DNA of 64,000 bases, taken from contig NC_081415.1 of assembly GCF_030272615.1 (NCBI RefSeq), forward strand, positions 416,916,757-416,980,756, given 5' to 3'. The notes beneath the pieces are model-generated. The model was not told where the DNA came from, did not search any database, and saw only the letters and a program-made list of their open reading frames with translations. Source of the DNA: Cryptomeria japonica (Eukaryota; Streptophyta; Pinopsida; Cupressales; Cupressaceae). The stretch's first letter is position 1. Every line of letters begins with the position of its first letter. The position numbers were made by a program, and so were the translations under genes. Of this stretch, positions 48,553 through 59,339 are shown piece by piece.

Positions 48553-48571
48553 GTTGGGGGGCATAATAAGT
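48553..48571 (+). promoter_or_regulatory. Polypurine tract after the additional ORF
   Basis: AAAGTTGGGGGGCATAATAAG follows the end of the coding region and precedes TTGAGACTTTG. It is a candidate primer site for a 3' LTR starting at about 48572. Confidence 0.5.
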
Positions 48572-49773
48572 TGAGACTTTGTCATGTTTTTATCATCAAA
48601 ACTCTTAGGTTTTTGACATCTTTTGGTTTGCATAGTAGTAGTGATGTATTGTAAATTGACTATATGTATTCCATGTGTTAAACCTGAACTTATGAAATCA
48701 TGTTTGAACTTTGCCGATCTATTCCTGTAGCCATGCCATTTATTTCTGCAACCACGTGATTTGTTCCTATTGCTATGTAGATTATTTAGGGTAATATCAT
48801 ATGTGAATTAATAGATGTGTTAATTAAATAAAATGTGTATGTATGTCCTTGTATGTTGTTTTTGTTGTAGTGTAGGTAATAAATGATGCCGCAGTGGATA
48901 TTCTCCTTTTGCGCCTGAAGAAGGAAAGATCACGTAAGAGATAACTGAAGATCAAACTAAAGAGGAGTTGAGTGAGCACAAGGTACGACATAGGCGGATC
49001 AACCAAGCAACACTACTGAAGTCTAACTTTAGTGGGCATCGAATTTTCAAAATACCGCCACGGCATGCAAAGACTGTGGTTCGGTTTAGATCAACATTTC
49101 CTGCAACCAAGCTCTAGTTATCTTCTTTATCAGTCAATCATCCGCCTCTTCTTCTGGGCATGATTTGTGTTGTCTATTGTAGTTGATATTCTCTTTATTA
49201 ATAAGCTCTTCCTTTTTCCTAGAGGTTAGACAAAAGAAAAAGGAATAGAGCAGAGGATTTTTAATAAGCATTTTTAAGTTTCTTTTCAAAAACACGTAAT
49301 CACTTTCCAGAAGCAATGAATAAAAATCATGTTGTTCTGACCCGTTAAAGGTAGTTTTTTGGAAGCTTGATATCACTCATCCAAGGGGGCCCACTTGGTG
49401 AGTGACCCTATGTGTGCTCATTGAATTTAGTTTTTCTTTAGTTGCAGTAGAAGTTCTTGCTTTGACTGTTCTTGCAACCAAGCCAGAACAAAGTAATTTC
49501 TGTTATCTATATTAAATCTTTCCAGCATTGTTTTTATAAGTTTTTCCTGTAGCCTTTCATAATTTCCATTCTTGCCTTTCCTTTTTGCATAATATTAATT
49601 TCTATAGTAATGCAGAATAACCATTGAAGGAACTTAGTGCATATATAGTGCAAACCCATTTCAAGTACTGCGTCCCTGGGTTGATAACTAAATGAGCACT
49701 AGCCATGAAAATAGTAACTTTGCTAGATGAATGTCCAAACTTTGGCTTGAGACTTCAATTAGAGTTATTATTA
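48572..49773 (+). other. Probable 3' LTR or flank of the plus-strand element, unresolved
   Basis: No coding domain is seen. It starts after a polypurine tract, as a 3' LTR would, but the matching 5' LTR and the right end were not found. Confidence 0.35.
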
Positions 49774-50073
49774 TTATTGTTGGAGTAGAAAACAGTGAAT
49801 GTATACTCTGACATATTCCACATATACAACTCCTTTCGGGACATGGGAAAAAGTGCCAACCAAATCATCCAAGGTGGCAATATGCAGACATCGTTTGAAA
49901 ATCAGCCTAGGAAGATCCTTAACCTCAACAATAGTAGGAGTTGCAATAAAAGTAGGTGCAAAGGATGATCCTGCTTCTATGATGAAAGATAAATACCTGA
50001 GAAATAGTTGCCGATGAAACCCTAAAGAACTCTTCTGATCGCTGGTGAAATCGCTCATGAACATATCGATCAC
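49774..50073 (-). pseudogene. Short minus-strand frame, unknown
   Basis: A 99-codon frame next to a TTATTATTATT repeat and a TGTTGGAG motif (49778). No domain is recognised. It may be a fragment of another element's additional ORF. Confidence 0.25.
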
Positions 50074-50337
50074 ACTGAATTGCCTTAGACTCGCTCTGAA
50101 TCGCTCTAAATCACTCTGAATGCAAAGTGATCAGAAATGAAGTGGATTCAACCTTTTATCCTCCAAGAAACCCTCATCCGTCATTGATATGAATGACTTA
50201 TGGTGAAAGATACTGGATCTCGCTTGAACATCTCCATACCGGATAAGCATTTCCAATGTCTAGAACATCTTCTAGAACCTCTTCTTGGGGCTTAATCAGT
50301 ATTAACATGAATTTTTCCTACCCCTAATGCATTTGCC

Positions 50338-51420
50338 TTAGTTACCGGATGAGCTTCTTAATGGTGCAGGAGTAACCTCCTCTACCGATTGAGTAACCAG
50401 AGCATTTCCATTTGCTGATTGATCATCTGACTTCCTAACCCATTTCTTGATATGATATTGCTGGATTTCATTGACTTTTTCTTTTCCTTTATCATTTGAT
50501 CCATCATTGTTAACCGGTGGATTTCTACTTCTACAGAACTTAGCTATGTGTCCAACTTTTTTTGCATGCATAACATGCAACATTGTTCTTTTGTATTGCT
50601 TTGCTAAAACCGGTATAATTGCTTGACCTGCACTGATTAGCCATATGTCCAAATTTTCCAAATGCATAACATTTGACATTCATACTGCAATCTTCTATCT
50701 TATGACCATACTTATTACATTTAGAACATTGACCAGGAGCAGAATTATAGTCCTAATTTTTTCTATTTCTACATTGCCTAGCCATGTGACCAAATTTATT
50801 ACAAACAAAGCATCTACCATTAAATTTGTAATAATTAAGCTGCCTTATCAGTGCCTTCTAGTTTTGATCTTCATTAGCACTACTAGAGATCTAACCTTGT
50901 TCAAATCCAAGTCCACTGGAATCTCCATTCTGTCTTTGAATTTTTAGTAATTCATTCGAGCTATGCTGAACTAACCTTGAATTTGTCCTTGTACTCACTT
51001 GTAATAGTCAGATCATCTCTTAGAATTATCATTTATCTCTCAAGTTCTTGTTCATTACTCTAGGATTGCACTAAGTCTGTTCTCAACATATCATTTTCAT
51101 GAACCAACCGGATGCATTCTTCAGATTTATCTTTTAGAGATCTCCCAAGGTTTTCTTCATTCATCTTCCGGTCTTCAATCTCCTTTGACATCCTCATAGT
51201 TAGGGCTTGCATTTCATTTCTCATGACCATGTTCTCTTGACTCAGCTTTTGACATCTTTCATTAAGGGCATCTTTCTCTTCATTATCCTGATTTTGCAGA
51301 AGTTCCTTCCTCCTAGCTTGAACAGATGACAACCTCTCCTGTAGGATAAGAATGAATTCCTGAGCAGAATTCAATTAATCTTGTAACTTCAAGTTCTTCA
51401 TCCTTTCAACATCATAATCT
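50338..51420 (-). pseudogene. gag: Gag with coiled coil and four CCHC zinc knuckles
   Basis: Right to left: a coiled-coil region (51060-51374, rich in Glu, Lys, Leu and Gln), then a stretch with stops, then four zinc knuckles in a row. These are CFVCNKFGHMARQC, CSKCNKYGHKIEDC, CYAFGKFGHMANQC (second Cys lost) and CYACKKVGHIAKFC. A basic tail ending at 50338 follows. The knuckles bind RNA in packaging. It lies just inside a primer site and LTR, as a retroelement gag should. No protease, integrase or RT follows, so the element is truncated. The family is probably Ty1/copia, but this is uncertain. Confidence 0.75.
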
Positions 51421-51514
51421 TCAAGTGCCACCTCAAGTTGCTTCTCCAAACTTATATCCATGGATTCCGGATTCAAGATCTTCCTCAAGATGTTAAAATT
51501 CCTCTGAGGTACAA

Positions 51515-51527
51515 GGCTCTAATACCA
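51515..51527 (-). promoter_or_regulatory. Primer binding site, tRNA-iMet variant
   Basis: The minus strand reads TGGTATTAGAGCC two bases after the LTR end, one transition away from the usual TGGTATCAGAGCC. Confidence 0.85.
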
Positions 51528-51529
51528 AT

Positions 51530-52417
51530 TGTTGGAATCCAAGAACATTGAGAGGGGGGAAATGAATAAGTGTTCTACTGGATGATTAATTTTAAACTTA
51601 TTAAAACATCCATTCACCAACCGGTAAACTAGTACATATAAGAATGAAAGAAGTAAAGCAATCAATAAGACAATCACAAAAATGAATACCATAACATAGA
51701 GAATTATACGTGGAAAAGATCAAAAAGGAAAAACCATGGTGGGATTTGTGACCCACAATATTAATCCATTGGCCATATGAAGAGATACTACAAAATATGG
51801 GGACCTGCACTTGCAGGAAGGCTTGCAGCCTAGAGAACGCTGCTCATCACAAAAGAGTCTCATTGACTACAGTCACTTTGAATAAGAAAACATAAAATTG
51901 AACTCATAAACTGCATCTGCTATGCCTGATAGAGTTCTAGTTCAAGCTTTGTCTATTCTGGTTGTGATACCCTAAACCCTTACTGGAATAACCTCTTACA
52001 TAATCAACATTCCTCGCATTATAATTATCTCTCTTTGACTCACATTTCTCTCATCTCACAAAATGATCTAATCAACTGACCTATATACCCTTACAATCCT
52101 TCATGCCTTATGTCGGCTTACATAGATGATTACAAAGTGAATATACATGTTGGCTCAATTACATATACATAAATATCAAAATCAATTGCCAATTGCCGGA
52201 TCTCCCAAAATGATGTCATCCTCCAATCCTGTATCCTGATGAAGTCATGTCGGCCTGCAATGCTAGTACCCATAGAGTTCCTCCTACTGGAGAAGATACC
52301 TACCGGTGTCGGTGAAGTGTATGCCGGTAATCAACCAAACCAAAATATGAAAGCCAAAACATGTTGCCATCAATGACAACATATTAAAACCAATCAAATG
52401 AGTGTCAATTGCCAACA
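51530..52417 (-). mobile_element. 5' LTR of the minus-strand gag element
   Basis: 888 bases, starting TGTTGGAATCC and ending TTGCCAACA on +, so the ends are inverted repeats. On the minus strand a TTGTCATTGATGGCAAC motif lies near the start. It interrupts the chromovirus 3' LTR at 52418. The partner LTR is not in the window. Confidence 0.8.
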
Positions 52418-52908
52418 TTATATGATCCAAGGGGACCCAATTGGCCCAAAAAGGGATCAAATGCTAAAGAACAAGACCTAACATATAAAAATAACAAGGT
52501 TGGCCTCCACCAAAGAAATTCCTCTAGAAAATCCAAAGGATAAAGTGTAGATCAAAGGGAAGGTCGGCAACATGCCAAGGAACATTAGAATCAACGTTCA
52601 GGGTTCTGCAAGCTACGAAAGGGATCTGGTAGATCCTGATAGATTACAAATACTAGGTAGCCGATACTAGAAAAATTATCTTGGAAACCAGTAGCGATAA
52701 CTTGCCAAAAAATTATCCAAATGCTCTGCGGTTTAGGAATAAGGTAGATGATCAAGTCCTCAAGAAAAATCCAACTCCTTAAGATTCGGTGAGCCAATTC
52801 TAGAAAATGTAGATTGAAATGCTGAAACTACAAAACATAAAGAAAAACAAAAAGGAAATATTTTTGGTTGATGCAAGATTGCCTAGAACCGGGGATGCTC
52901 CTGCATCA
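52418..52908 (-). mobile_element. Chromovirus 3' LTR, truncated
   Basis: It matches 57846-58335 in the right LTR. The first 300 or so bases on + are missing, cut by the LTR at 51530-52417. On the minus strand it begins TGATGCAGGAGCATCC, inside the pol frame. Confidence 0.88.
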
Positions 52909-54020
52909 GACATCCAGGGTTGTTGAAAAAGAGAGTCTCTCGCTTTGTTGGGGTCAGAGGAAAACCAAGGCGGTCTACCTCTGCCCAAGAAATCCAAGAT
53001 GAATCTTCAACTGGTCCACCTTTCCACTTTAGAAGATACTCCTTATATTGACTGCTCCAGGTACTATGCCCAATCCTACTATCCAAAATATCTTCAATCT
53101 GATCCGTTTCCTTCCAGGGCAATTGTTTCTCCAAGTTTGCAATATTGTCCTCACTAAATTCTGGTTCATGATATTGATGTAGATTTACAATGCTAAATAT
53201 AGGTGAAATATTCAGGCTATCTAGTAACTCCACTTCATATGCATTTCCAGAACCAAACTTTCTCAAAATCTTGCAAGGTCCAAACTTCCTCATCTGCAAC
53301 TTGTTATAAATTCCAACTGAGAATCTTTCTTTTCTTAGATACACTATTACTTCATCGCCAAATTCAAATTCCTTATATCTCCTCTTCTGATCTGCTTTCT
53401 CCTTATACTTGTTGTTCATGTCCTCCAAATGCTGCTTAACTTGAATATGTAAGTCCTTTATGTGATCTGCAAATTCTTGTTCTTCTGAACTTCTTCGGTC
53501 TTCACTGCTAATATCTCTTAATTTAGATATAGCTCTAGGGTGTGCTCTGGTAATAATCTCAAAAGGTGTCCTTCCGGTACTCCTGTTTATTGAATTATTG
53601 TAGGAAAACTTTGCTTGTGAAATAATCAAATCCCAACTTCCGGTTTTGTCTCCAACTAAGCATCTTAAGAAATTTCCCAAGCTTTGGTTAACTACTTCTG
53701 TTTGTCCATTAGTCTATGGGTGAAAAGTAGAGCTGAAATTCAAATCTATCTTCATCTTCTTCCAAAGTGTTCTCCAAAAATAAGCAACAAACTTTGTATC
53801 TCTATTTGAAACTATGCTCCTAGGTAATCCATGCAGTCTCACCACTTCCTTGAAAAAAAGGTCAGCTATATGCACTGCATCTGATGTCTTCTTACTAGGT
53901 ATGAAATGAGCCATCTTTGTAAATCTATCTACTATCACAAATATAGAATCATTCCCTCTCTATGTTTTAGTCAATCCAAGTATGAAATCCATGCTTATAT
54001 CTTCCCAAGGTTTCTCTGGT
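52883..54020 (-). pseudogene. Chromovirus integrase with C-terminal chromodomain
   Basis: The core (53714-53938 plus the start of the next block) has [10 protein letters not shown] (first Asp), IVSNRDTKF (SDRD changed to SNRD, second catalytic Asp lost) and NGQTEVVNQ (Glu). The long frame 52883-53680 has GDEVIVYLRKERF and FGPCKILRKFG of the C-terminal domain. A chromodomain with KEYLLKWKG and DSSWISWAEVDRLG follows. The chromodomain directs insertion to particular chromatin. The frame ends eight codons inside the 3' LTR. A stop at 53715 splits the core. Confidence 0.9.
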
Positions 54021-54024
54021 ACTG

Positions 54025-54288
54025 TCAAAGGTTTATACAATCCCACATTCTGCTACTACCCTTTGCAACTTGACAAACTCTACAACTTTGCACATATTTC
54101 CTAACATCCTTATGAATCTGGGGCCAAAAGTAATGCTCATTCACCAATGCTACTATTTTATCAACACCAAAGTGTCTGGCTAATCCTCCACTATGTTTCT
54201 CCTTTATTAGATTCTCCCTCATAGAACTCTTAGGTATGCACAACTGAAGTCCTCTGAATAACATCCCATCTTGAATGAAGTAATCCAA
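54025..54288 (-). pseudogene. Chromovirus integrase zinc finger
   Basis: LIKEKHSGGLARHFGVDK and CRVCQVAKG give the HHCC pattern of the N-terminal integrase domain. A stop separates it from the RNase H block to the right. A frameshift follows before the core. Confidence 0.88.
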
Positions 54289-55630
54289 CTATTTGCTTCT
54301 ATCCACCATAACCAGTTCTCTACATGCTTTCCAAGGTTCTAAAAAATCTGGGTCATCATCATACAAGGTCTTCAACTCCTTAAATCCTAATACTATCACT
54401 CTCATCTCTATCAACAAATTCCTTCTTCTACTCAATACATCAACAACATTTTTAGATTTCCCACTTCTATGCTTCAACACAAAGGTATAACTCTGCAAAA
54501 ATTCTACCCATCTCATAAGTCTCTGATTCAACTTACTCTGACTCTTCAAATACTGCAAAGCTTGATGATCCGTATACAACACAAAATCATTAGGCAACAG
54601 GTAATGTTTCCACTTCTTCAAGGCTTGAACTATGGCATAAAATTCTTGATCATACACTGAATATCTCCTCTGGGCATCATTCAATTTCTCACTAAAATAA
54701 GCTAGTGCTCTTCCTTCCTGACTCAAGACTGCTCCTATTGTTTTTCCACTTGCATCACAATCCACTTGAAATAGTTTGTTGAAATCCGGTAAAGCTAATA
54801 GAAGTTGCCCAGTCACCTTCCGCTTCAATAATTCAAAAATTTTGTTTGCTCTGATTGTCCACTTGAATTCCTTCCTATCTCCCGTCATTGTCTCAGTCAT
54901 AGGGTTACAAACTAAACTGAAATTTCTGATAAGCTTCTGGTAGAAACTAGCCAATCCATGAAATGATCCTACCTCTCCAATGCTTTCCGGTGTAGGCCAT
55001 TCAAATTTCTCAGGTTCCATCTTCAAACCATCCCCAGATATCACAAATCCCAAATAGACTAATTCTTCCTTCATGAAAGTACACTTCTTAAGATTTATCA
55101 GCAACTTTTCTTCTCTCAACCTTTGCAAAACTTGTCTTAAATGGAACAAATGCTCCTGTTTTATCTTACTGAAAATCAGAATGTCATCCAAATATACAAT
55201 AACAAACTTACCCAAAAATTTCTTCAATACCTCATTCATTAGCCTCATGAAAGTACTCGGGGCATTAGTTAATTCAAAAGGCATTGCCAAACATTCATAC
55301 ATTCTTTCATTTATCTTGAATGCTGAGTTCCACTCATCTCCTTCTCTGATCCTAATATGATGATATCCACTCTTCAAGTCTATCTTTGTAAAGTATTTGG
55401 TTCCACTCAAATAGTCCATTATGTCATCCATCCTAGGCATTAACTGTGATCTTGTTTATTGCTCTGGAATCGGTACACATCCTCCATTCTCCATTCTTCC
55501 TAGGTGCTAATACTAATGGTACTGCACAAGGACTCAGACTTTCTTTGATAAAACCTTTCTTCAACAACTCCTACACTTGTCTATTCAACTCTTCATTCTC
55601 TTTGGTGTCATCTAGTGTGCAACTTTGCTA
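54289..55630 (-). pseudogene. Chromovirus reverse transcriptase and RNase H
   Basis: A long open frame (54289-55440) covers most of RT and all of RNase H. RT has [11 protein letters not shown], then FTKIDLKSGYHHI, YECLAMPFELTNAPSTFM and the YLDD box at 55183-55194. RNase H has FQVDCDASGKTIGAVLSQ, YSVYDQEFYAI and LYTDHQAL, so its acidic residues are intact. The N-terminal part of RT (55440-55630) is broken by stops. This is the best preserved coding region in the window. Confidence 0.93.
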
Positions 55631-56330
55631 GGTAAACTAGCTCTGGGAATCAAGTCCATGCAATGACTGATACTTATAATAGGTGGTAATCCATCAGACA
55701 CATTTTCTGAAATGATTTCATACTCTATCAATAACTCTTTTATCTATTCCGGTTGTTCTTCTTCATGCTCTGGATTCTCAATCTTGTTAGGAACTAAGGA
55801 AAAACACACATTCTCATATCTCATTCTATCCAAGAATTTTCTTCCATTCACCAAATAGATTCTAGCATTCGTACAGATTTCACTCTTCAAAGGCTCCTCC
55901 AAGGGCAACAAGGTTTTCTTCATCCCATTGGCCACAATAGTGTATGTATTCCTTCTCCCATCATGTATTGCCTATTTATCAAACTGCCAAGGTCTACCCA
56001 ACAAAAGGTGACAAATATCCATAGGCATAATATCACACAAGCCTTCATCATGATAATTCCCAATTTTCAATTTCACCAAACATTGCTCACTTACCAACAA
56101 CTTATGATCATCCTAAATCCAAGCTATTTGAGAAGGCTTAGGGTGTTTCAATCTTTTCAAATTCAACTTATTCACCATCTCTTCTGAAACAAGGTTATAT
56201 GAACTACCACTATCAATAACAACTTTACATCACTTACCAGATACCTTACATTTGGTCTTGAACAAATTCTTCCTCTGCAAGGGCTCTTCATCTCATCCGG
56301 TATGACAAAAAGCTCTCCTCATCATCAACA
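55631..56330 (-). pseudogene. Chromovirus aspartic protease
   Basis: VVIDSGSSYNLVSEEMV (active site DSGS) near 56200, then LCDIMPMDICHLLLGRPWQF near 56010, and a conserved linker towards RT (55744-55935 open). A few stops interrupt it (one near 56240, another at 55744). Confidence 0.85.
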
Positions 56331-57480
56331 ATTCTCCATCTTCTGGTTTATTAGCTGATCTGATGGGGTTTTCTTCCACCATTGCTATTTTTTCGGTATT
56401 CTCTATCTTCTTACATTTGAAAGCATGATGTCCTTCTCCTCCACATTTATAGCTACTTCCTCTCAACACTATCTTGTCTTATCTTCTGTCATCTTTTGCA
56501 AAATTCTCATTCTGGTAGCCATCCGGTTCTCTCCTCCAGTAAAAATTTATATCCTCTTTCTGGTATAAATTGCCTTCTTTGCTAACTTCCTTGTCCTAGT
56601 TCTGATTCATATAGGTTGCTTTACCTCTGATATATCCTCTTCCTCCTTGAAATCTTCCTCCAAAAAGCCTTCCACCTCAACCTCTTTGTCTTTGCTCATG
56701 TCTTTTGTTCAATTTCTCTTCTGCTTTCAGGGCATACTGGTAAGCTTCTTCAACACTCTGCAATTTGATCAAATTGAGTCATCTTGTATAGATATCTACA
56801 ATCCATTCAAATATCTTTCAAATAGTTCAACTTCATCATCAACATGTCCGGATCTGATATTCAACTTGTAAAATGCTTCAATGTACTCCTTCACATTAGA
56901 TTCCTTCTACCTCAAATTCTGCAACTTCTAGAATAGATTCACCTGATAATCAGCTAGTATAAATTTTGATTTCAATTTAGCAACCATCCGATCCCATGTC
57001 TTTATCTTCTCTTTATCTCTTCCCTATCTATAAACCTGCAAATGCTCCCACTAAAGAGATGCATGACCCTTCAACCGTGTACAGGCATATTTCACCTTTC
57101 TTTCTTCTGCAGCGTTCTCAAAATCAAAATATCTCTATCTCCAAGATATAATCTATCAATTCATCTGAATCCAACTTTCCATCACATTCCAATTGGGTAA
57201 AATGAGGTTTAGTATTCACCCTACTCAAAACCTTCAAAAACCTCTCTTCATCCAGATCAATCGCTGGTGGGTTTACTTGTTTTACCAGAGCTTCTTCTCC
57301 TTCATCTTCACTCACATCTTCGATATGTCAGCCTCTTCTCTGGGTTATCTCAACAACTTCCAACCGGGCTGCGATTCCTCACAACATTTCCATCACAACA
57401 TGGTCTGCATTCCCACATGCTCCACCATTCATATTTCCTCTTCGTGCCAATCCTCTATAGCTGCAGGTCGGATCCACAGT
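56331..57480 (-). pseudogene. gag: Chromovirus gag with zinc knuckle
   Basis: Heavily decayed. A Gag core is suggested around SVEEAYQYALKAEEKLNKR near 56730. A Gly/Arg-rich segment follows, then the knuckle SYKCGGEGHHAFKC near 56440, which has lost its first Cys. The 57124-57315 frame is the N-terminal acidic part. Many stops in between prevent exact limits. Confidence 0.75.
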
Positions 57481-57534
57481 CCGCCACCCTACAATAAAAT
57501 TCTCAAGACAACTCAATCTCCGGAATGAAAGCTC

Positions 57535-57546
57535 GCTCTAATACCA
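57535..57546 (-). promoter_or_regulatory. Chromovirus primer binding site, tRNA-iMet variant
   Basis: The minus strand reads TGGTATTAGAGC two bases after the 5' LTR, one transition from the standard site. Confidence 0.88.
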
Positions 57547-57548
57547 CT

Positions 57549-58335
57549 TGGTATAGTCACTAGTTAGGAGGGACCTCAAAGAGATCAATTCGGACTGGTC
57601 AACAAGAGTAAACACAATGAAAACACAAGGATATGATTGAGGCAATGTAAAACTGAATGAATTATATCATGAAAAACTGTTTACAATCAATTGGTAACAA
57701 CCGAGTTACATAAACTAGCTCACTAGCCTGCTAAAACATGCTTAATTATAAAACATGTCACAACCGTGACCTCAAATCTGAAGATCTATCTTTGATGTTC
57801 TATCTCTTAACTTCCCCCCCATTCTAATCCTCAATTACAATTATTTATACGATCCAAGGGGATCTGATCGGCCCAAAAAGGGATCAAATACCGAAGAACA
57901 AGACCTAACGTGTAAAAACAACAAGTTCGGCCTCCGCCAAAAAAATTCCTCCAGAAAATTCAAAGGATGAAGTGTAGATCAAAGGGAAGGTCGGCCACAT
58001 GGCAAAGAACATCAAAATTAACATTCAGGGCTCTGCAAGCTATGAAAGGGATCCGGTAGATCCTGGTAGATTACAAATGCCAGGCAACCGGTACTAGAAA
58101 AACTATCTTAGAAACTGGTAGCAATAACTTGCTAGAAAATAATCCAAATGCTCTACTATTTAGGAATAAGTTAGATGATCAAGTCCTCAAGCAAAATTGA
58201 ACTCCTTAAGATCCGGTGAGCCAATTCCAAAAAATACAGAATGAAATGTTGAAACTGCAAAACGTAAAGAAAAACAAAAAGGAAATATTTTTGGTGGATG
58301 CAATATTGCCTAGAACCGAGGATGCTCCTGCATCA
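57549..58335 (-). mobile_element. Chromovirus 5' LTR (complete)
   Basis: 787 bases, starting TGGTATAG and ending CTGCATCA on +. The right 490 bases match the truncated copy at 52418-52908. GGTTG follows it; the partner target duplication cannot be checked because the other LTR is cut. Confidence 0.88.
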
Positions 58336-58680
58336 GGTTGAAGACAACTTTGGTTTGTACTTGGTTCAAAATGTAATCCCCACTAGGAGTATGTAGTGTT
58401 GTTCAGAAGGTTTCTAGATTATACATTTCTCACTGGAGTTTTGATGTAATGTCTTCTTCGATTTAAACATGCATAAGATGTAATCTGTTAATGATATGGG
58501 GTTGTTGTTTAGGTCATTAAATATTGGGGACAAAGCTGATATTGTACAAATTCCTTATGTGGAATTTCATTTTGGGTTTTCTTCTCCTTCTGAGTGTGAA
58601 TTTTCTTCCCTCTTCTTAACATATATCTGTTATTATAATCATCTTTCCTTTTTAATATAAATATCTACTATAAACTTCAG
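58336..58680. other. Flank between the chromovirus and the AT-rich region
   Basis: No coding domain or repeat was recognised. T-rich on +. Confidence 0.35.
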
Positions 58681-59270
58681 CCTTTTTCCTGAAAAATAAA
58701 TAAATATAATATTTATTAAAATAAATAAAATTAAAATATTAAAAAAGCTAAACATATAAGTCATTTTTTAAGTTAAAAGTTAAATAATCACATTACTAAA
58801 ATTTTGATATGATATACATTATATATTTTGTAGTATAATAATTATTAAAAGAAATAAGAATCAATTAAAAAAAAATCTTAAACATATAATTTATCTTTGA
58901 AAAACATTAAATATATAATTTAAAAAAATATATTTTAAAAAAATTACTATATATGTGTATGTATTTTTAAGATTAAATATTAATATTATCACAATAAATA
59001 AAATTAAAAAATAAAACATATAATTCAAAAAATAATATATTCAAAATTCCTATTATTTACCTATATATGTATTTTTAAAACATAAATTGTTTCAACATTA
59101 AAATTTTCATATAATATATATCTCAAAATCACTTAATTATATATTATATATGTTATAATAATATTATTACCATATGCAAGCAAAATAATATATGGAATCC
59201 AATTTTTTCTTGAATTGGACTTAATTCCAATATTTCATTTTTTTTATATGTGTAAGGGGCGAAATGGGCG
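58681..59270. repeat. AT-rich repeat region
   Basis: Very AT-rich with recurrent AACATATAA and ATAAATAAAATTAAA blocks. 58965-59110 is an inverted relative of 560-741. It abuts the 5' end of LINE B. Confidence 0.6.
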
Positions 59271-59339
59271 AAATTTCGCAGTCTAGGGTTTCGCTGTGAA
59301 ACTCGAGCTGGGGTGAAGATTCCCTTTGTGATCCTCTTC

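Noticed and set aside
58336..58680. Possible host gene 3' region
   Set aside because: No exon or coding frame supports it; it may be flanking repeat.
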